Positions 62,210 through 64,000 of a stretch of 64,000 nucleotides of DNA are shown piece after piece. The translations under genes were made by a program, and so were the position numbers. This DNA comes from Burkholderia sp. GAS332 (GTDB lineage: Bacteria; Pseudomonadota; Gammaproteobacteria; Burkholderiales; Burkholderiaceae): positions 496,001-560,000 of the forward strand of contig FSRV01000002.1 in NCBI GenBank assembly GCA_900142905.1, written 5' to 3'. The notes under the pieces were generated by a model. The model ran no database searches, was not told where the DNA came from, and saw nothing but the letters and a program-made list of their open reading frames with translations. How positions within the stretch are numbered: the first letter of the stretch is position 1; each line of letters starts with the position of its first letter.

Positions 62210-63487
62210 ATGCGTCAATCTTCTTCGTTCGTGACCGTGTTGTGCGCGGCGCTGCTCGCGTTGCTTGTCAGTGCCTGCGGCGGCGGAGGCGGCGGCTCCA
62301 GCGGTTCCAGCTCCTCAGCGAACTCCAGCAGTTCGACGAGCCTGTCGGCCGGCCCCACCGTCACCAATGCCTCGCCTTCGCCGCAAGTGGTGGCCGCTAA
62401 CGCGGTCCTCGTATCGGTCGACTCCGGCGTGAGCAGCGTGCCGAACATGCCGTTTGTCAGCGTCACGATTTGCGTGCCCGGCACGACCCAGTGCCAGACC
62501 ATCGATCATATGCTGGTGGATACCGGTTCATGGGGCGTGCGCGTGTTCGCCTCGCAATTGCCCGCTTCGATGACGCTGCCGCAGCAGAAGGACGCCTCGG
62601 GCAATCTGGTCGCCGAATGCATGCAGTTCTTCGACGGCTACACATGGGGTTCGGTGAAGCTCGCGGACCTGCAGATCGCCGGTGAAAAAGCGGCCTCGCT
62701 GCCGATCCAGGTGATCGATCCGAACTACGCTGCGCTGCCGTCCGACTGCGCGAGCTACGGTGCGTCGCGCAACACGCCGGCTACGTTGCAGGCCAATGGC
62801 ATTCTGGGCATCGGCGTGTTCAAGCACGATTGCGGCGCGAACTGTGTGCAGAAGGCGGTGACCGGCACGTATTACGGTTGCAACGGCACCCCATGTACGT
62901 CGATTCCGCTCGCTGAAGCGCTGCAGGTCGCCAATCCGATTCCGTATTTCGCGACCGACAACAACGGTTCGATGCTGAGCCTGCCGACCGTGTCGGGCGG
63001 CGCGCAGACGGTCAGCGGGCAATTGGTGTTCGGCATCGGCACGCAGAGCAACAATTCGCTAGGCAGCGCGCAGGTGATCGGCGTGAGTCCGTCGAATGGC
63101 ACTTTTACGACGGTGCAGAACGGCACGACGTATTCGAGCAGTATTCTGGACAGCGGCTCGACCGGCCTGTTCTTCCAGACCAGTGCCTTGCCGGCCTGCG
63201 CGAGCCCCAATAACGCGTACTACTGCCCGGTGTCGACTCAGTCGTTGAGCGCCATGATCCAAGGGGTGAACGGCACGACGAGCACGGTGAACTTCAGCGT
63301 CGGCAATGCGACGACAATCTCGCAGACGTACAGCGGCGATTCGGCGTTGCCGCTGCTGGCGGGACCGGCCTTTGTGACGTCGTCGATTTTCGACTGGGGC
63401 CTGCCGTTCTTCTATGGACGTAACGTGTATGCCGCTGTCGAGCAGCAGGCGACGCCTGGCGGGACGGGGCCTTACGTCGCGTATTGA
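62210..63487 (+). CDS. DUF3443 domain-containing lipoprotein with pepsin-like motifs
   Basis: The 425-residue protein has a lipobox ending at C23 (LLVSAC), a Gly/Ser linker, then MLVDTGSWGVRVF (D104) and SSILDSGSTGLFF (D314). These two DTG/DSG motifs, about 210 residues apart, match the bilobed aspartic proteases, and the late FDWGLPFFYGRNVYAAVE recalls the last pepsin motif. Eight or more Cys residues may form disulfides. Protease activity is inference. CGGAGCGG precedes ATG 62210. Confidence 0.85.
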   Translation: MRQSSSFVTVLCAALLALLVSACGGGGGGSSGSSSSANSSSSTSLSAGPTVTNASPSPQVVAANAVLVSVDSGVSSVPNMPFVSVTICVPGTTQCQTIDHMLVDTGSWGVRVFASQLPASMTLPQQKDASGNLVAECMQFFDGYTWGSVKLADLQIAGEKAASLPIQVIDPNYAALPSDCASYGASRNTPATLQANGILGIGVFKHDCGANCVQKAVTGTYYGCNGTPCTSIPLAEALQVANPIPYFATDNNGSMLSLPTVSGGAQTVSGQLVFGIGTQSNNSLGSAQVIGVSPSNGTFTTVQNGTTYSSSILDSGSTGLFFQTSALPACASPNNAYYCPVSTQSLSAMIQGVNGTTSTVNFSVGNATTISQTYSGDSALPLLAGPAFVTSSIFDWGLPFFYGRNVYAAVEQQATPGGTGPYVAY

Positions 63488-63514
63488 GCGATAGCCAGGT
63501 TTGGCTCCGATGGG

Positions 63515-63558
63515 AAAAAAGGCCCGCTGCCGGTTTGTTCAAGGCAGCGGGCTTTTTT
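63515..63558. terminator. Bidirectional rho-independent terminator
   Basis: GCCCGCTGCC (63522-63531) pairs with GGCAGCGGGC (63543-63552). TTTTTT follows on the + strand and AAAAAA precedes, so both the DUF3443 gene and the convergent gene can end here. Confidence 0.9.
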
Positions 63559-63600
63559 ATGGGGTCGCGAAGCGTGTCACCTGCGGACATTGCAATTGGA

Positions 63601-64000
63601 CTAACGCCGGCGTGCGGCCCGCTTGGCGGGTGCTGTTCTGGTGGCGGTGAGCCCGGTTTGCAACGGCGGCGCTGACGGCGCGGCAGTCTCCATGACTGGC
63701 GCCTGCGCGAGTTCTTGCGACATGACAGGTTGCGCGACCGGTTGTGGCGCGGACAGCGGCGCCGGTTGCGCGGCCGCTTGTGCCGCCACCGCTTGCAACG
63801 CGCCAGCCTGCGCCGTTTGCAACGGCGCCTGCGCCGCCACTGCATCACCCGCCCGTGTCGCCACTTCGCGCGGTTGCGTTTTGTCGCCGACTGCGGCAAT
63901 CAGCCGATGCACGAACCGCAACTTGTCCACCACCGGCGAGGCCAGCGTGAACGGATAACCGTCGGGCATGCCGAGACTGCGGTTCAGGCTGTTCAACGCA
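63601..64000 (-). CDS. Putative zinc-binding metallopeptidase, C-terminal part (cut by window edge)
   Basis: The minus-strand frame is open to base 64000 and so begins outside the window. The visible start, ALNSLNRSLGMPDGYPFTLA then VVDKLRFVHRLI, resembles the end of the Peptidase_Mx (putative zinc-binding metallopeptidase) family. A tail of about 90 residues rich in Ala, Pro and Gln follows and ends AKRAARRR. The catalytic HExxH region would be outside the window, so activity cannot be judged. Confidence 0.65.
   Translation of the reverse strand, partial: ALNSLNRSLGMPDGYPFTLASPVVDKLRFVHRLIAAVGDKTQPREVATRAGDAVAAQAPLQTAQAGALQAVAAQAAAQPAPLSAPQPVAQPVMSQELAQAPVMETAAPSAPPLQTGLTATRTAPAKRAARRR

Overview
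The window looks like a chromosome or megaplasmid segment of a Burkholderiaceae betaproteobacterium, most likely Paraburkholderia or a close relative. The DNA is GC-rich with G/C third codon positions. It carries a Burkholderia-type porin, a phasin, DUF2844/DUF3443 genes, a full Tad locus and several aromatic-catabolic modules. I see no rRNA, tRNA, CRISPR array or insertion sequence.

Layout. (1) 1-9.3 kb, + strand: the end of a TonB receptor, then three luciferase-like (LLM) flavin monooxygenases around an amino-acid-type ABC importer whose permease and ATPase are fused, then DUF3088 and GNAT genes. This resembles a nutrient-scavenging locus. (2) 9.5-17.0 kb, - strand: a glycosylation operon with three GT87-like GT-C transferases, GtrB, a methyltransferase and GtrA, ending next to argG. 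(3) 17.8-29.2 kb, + strand: the Tad/Flp pilus locus, transcribed away from the glycosylation operon.

(4) 29.3-48.8 kb: a catabolic island. Two paralogous GntR/FadR regulators flank a Rieske oxygenase, its PDR-type reductase and an aldehyde dehydrogenase. Next come a LigJ-like 4-oxalomesaconate hydratase, a class III extradiol dioxygenase, three RraA/LigK-like aldolase paralogues in tandem, an HD-domain protein with a possible diiron site and a HisC-like aminotransferase. A Dpp/Opp-type ABC importer and a porin complete it. AT-rich palindromes with a GTATAA half-site recur in front of these units and suggest one regulon. The best model is oxygenation or demethylation of an aromatic, ring cleavage to an oxalomesaconate-type intermediate, hydration and aldol cleavage to pyruvate plus oxaloacetate. 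The true substrate is unknown.

(5) 48.9-53.6 kb: a gentisate module with a MarR regulator, maleylpyruvate isomerase, fumarylpyruvate hydrolase, gentisate dioxygenase and a divergent FAD hydroxylase. The shared intergenic region carries two copies of a GCAGACGT-type operator. (6) 53.6-59.0 kb: a Lys/Ala-repeat protein and an electrophile-response set (NemR-like regulator, enoyl/quinone reductase, GST, ArsR regulator, Old Yellow Enzyme) with clear operators. (7) 59.1-64 kb: a DUF4410 lipoprotein, a candidate 27-residue membrane peptide, a phasin followed by an 11-bp phased GCAAT repeat, DUF2844 and DUF3443 (the latter pepsin-like), and the end of a putative zinc peptidase.
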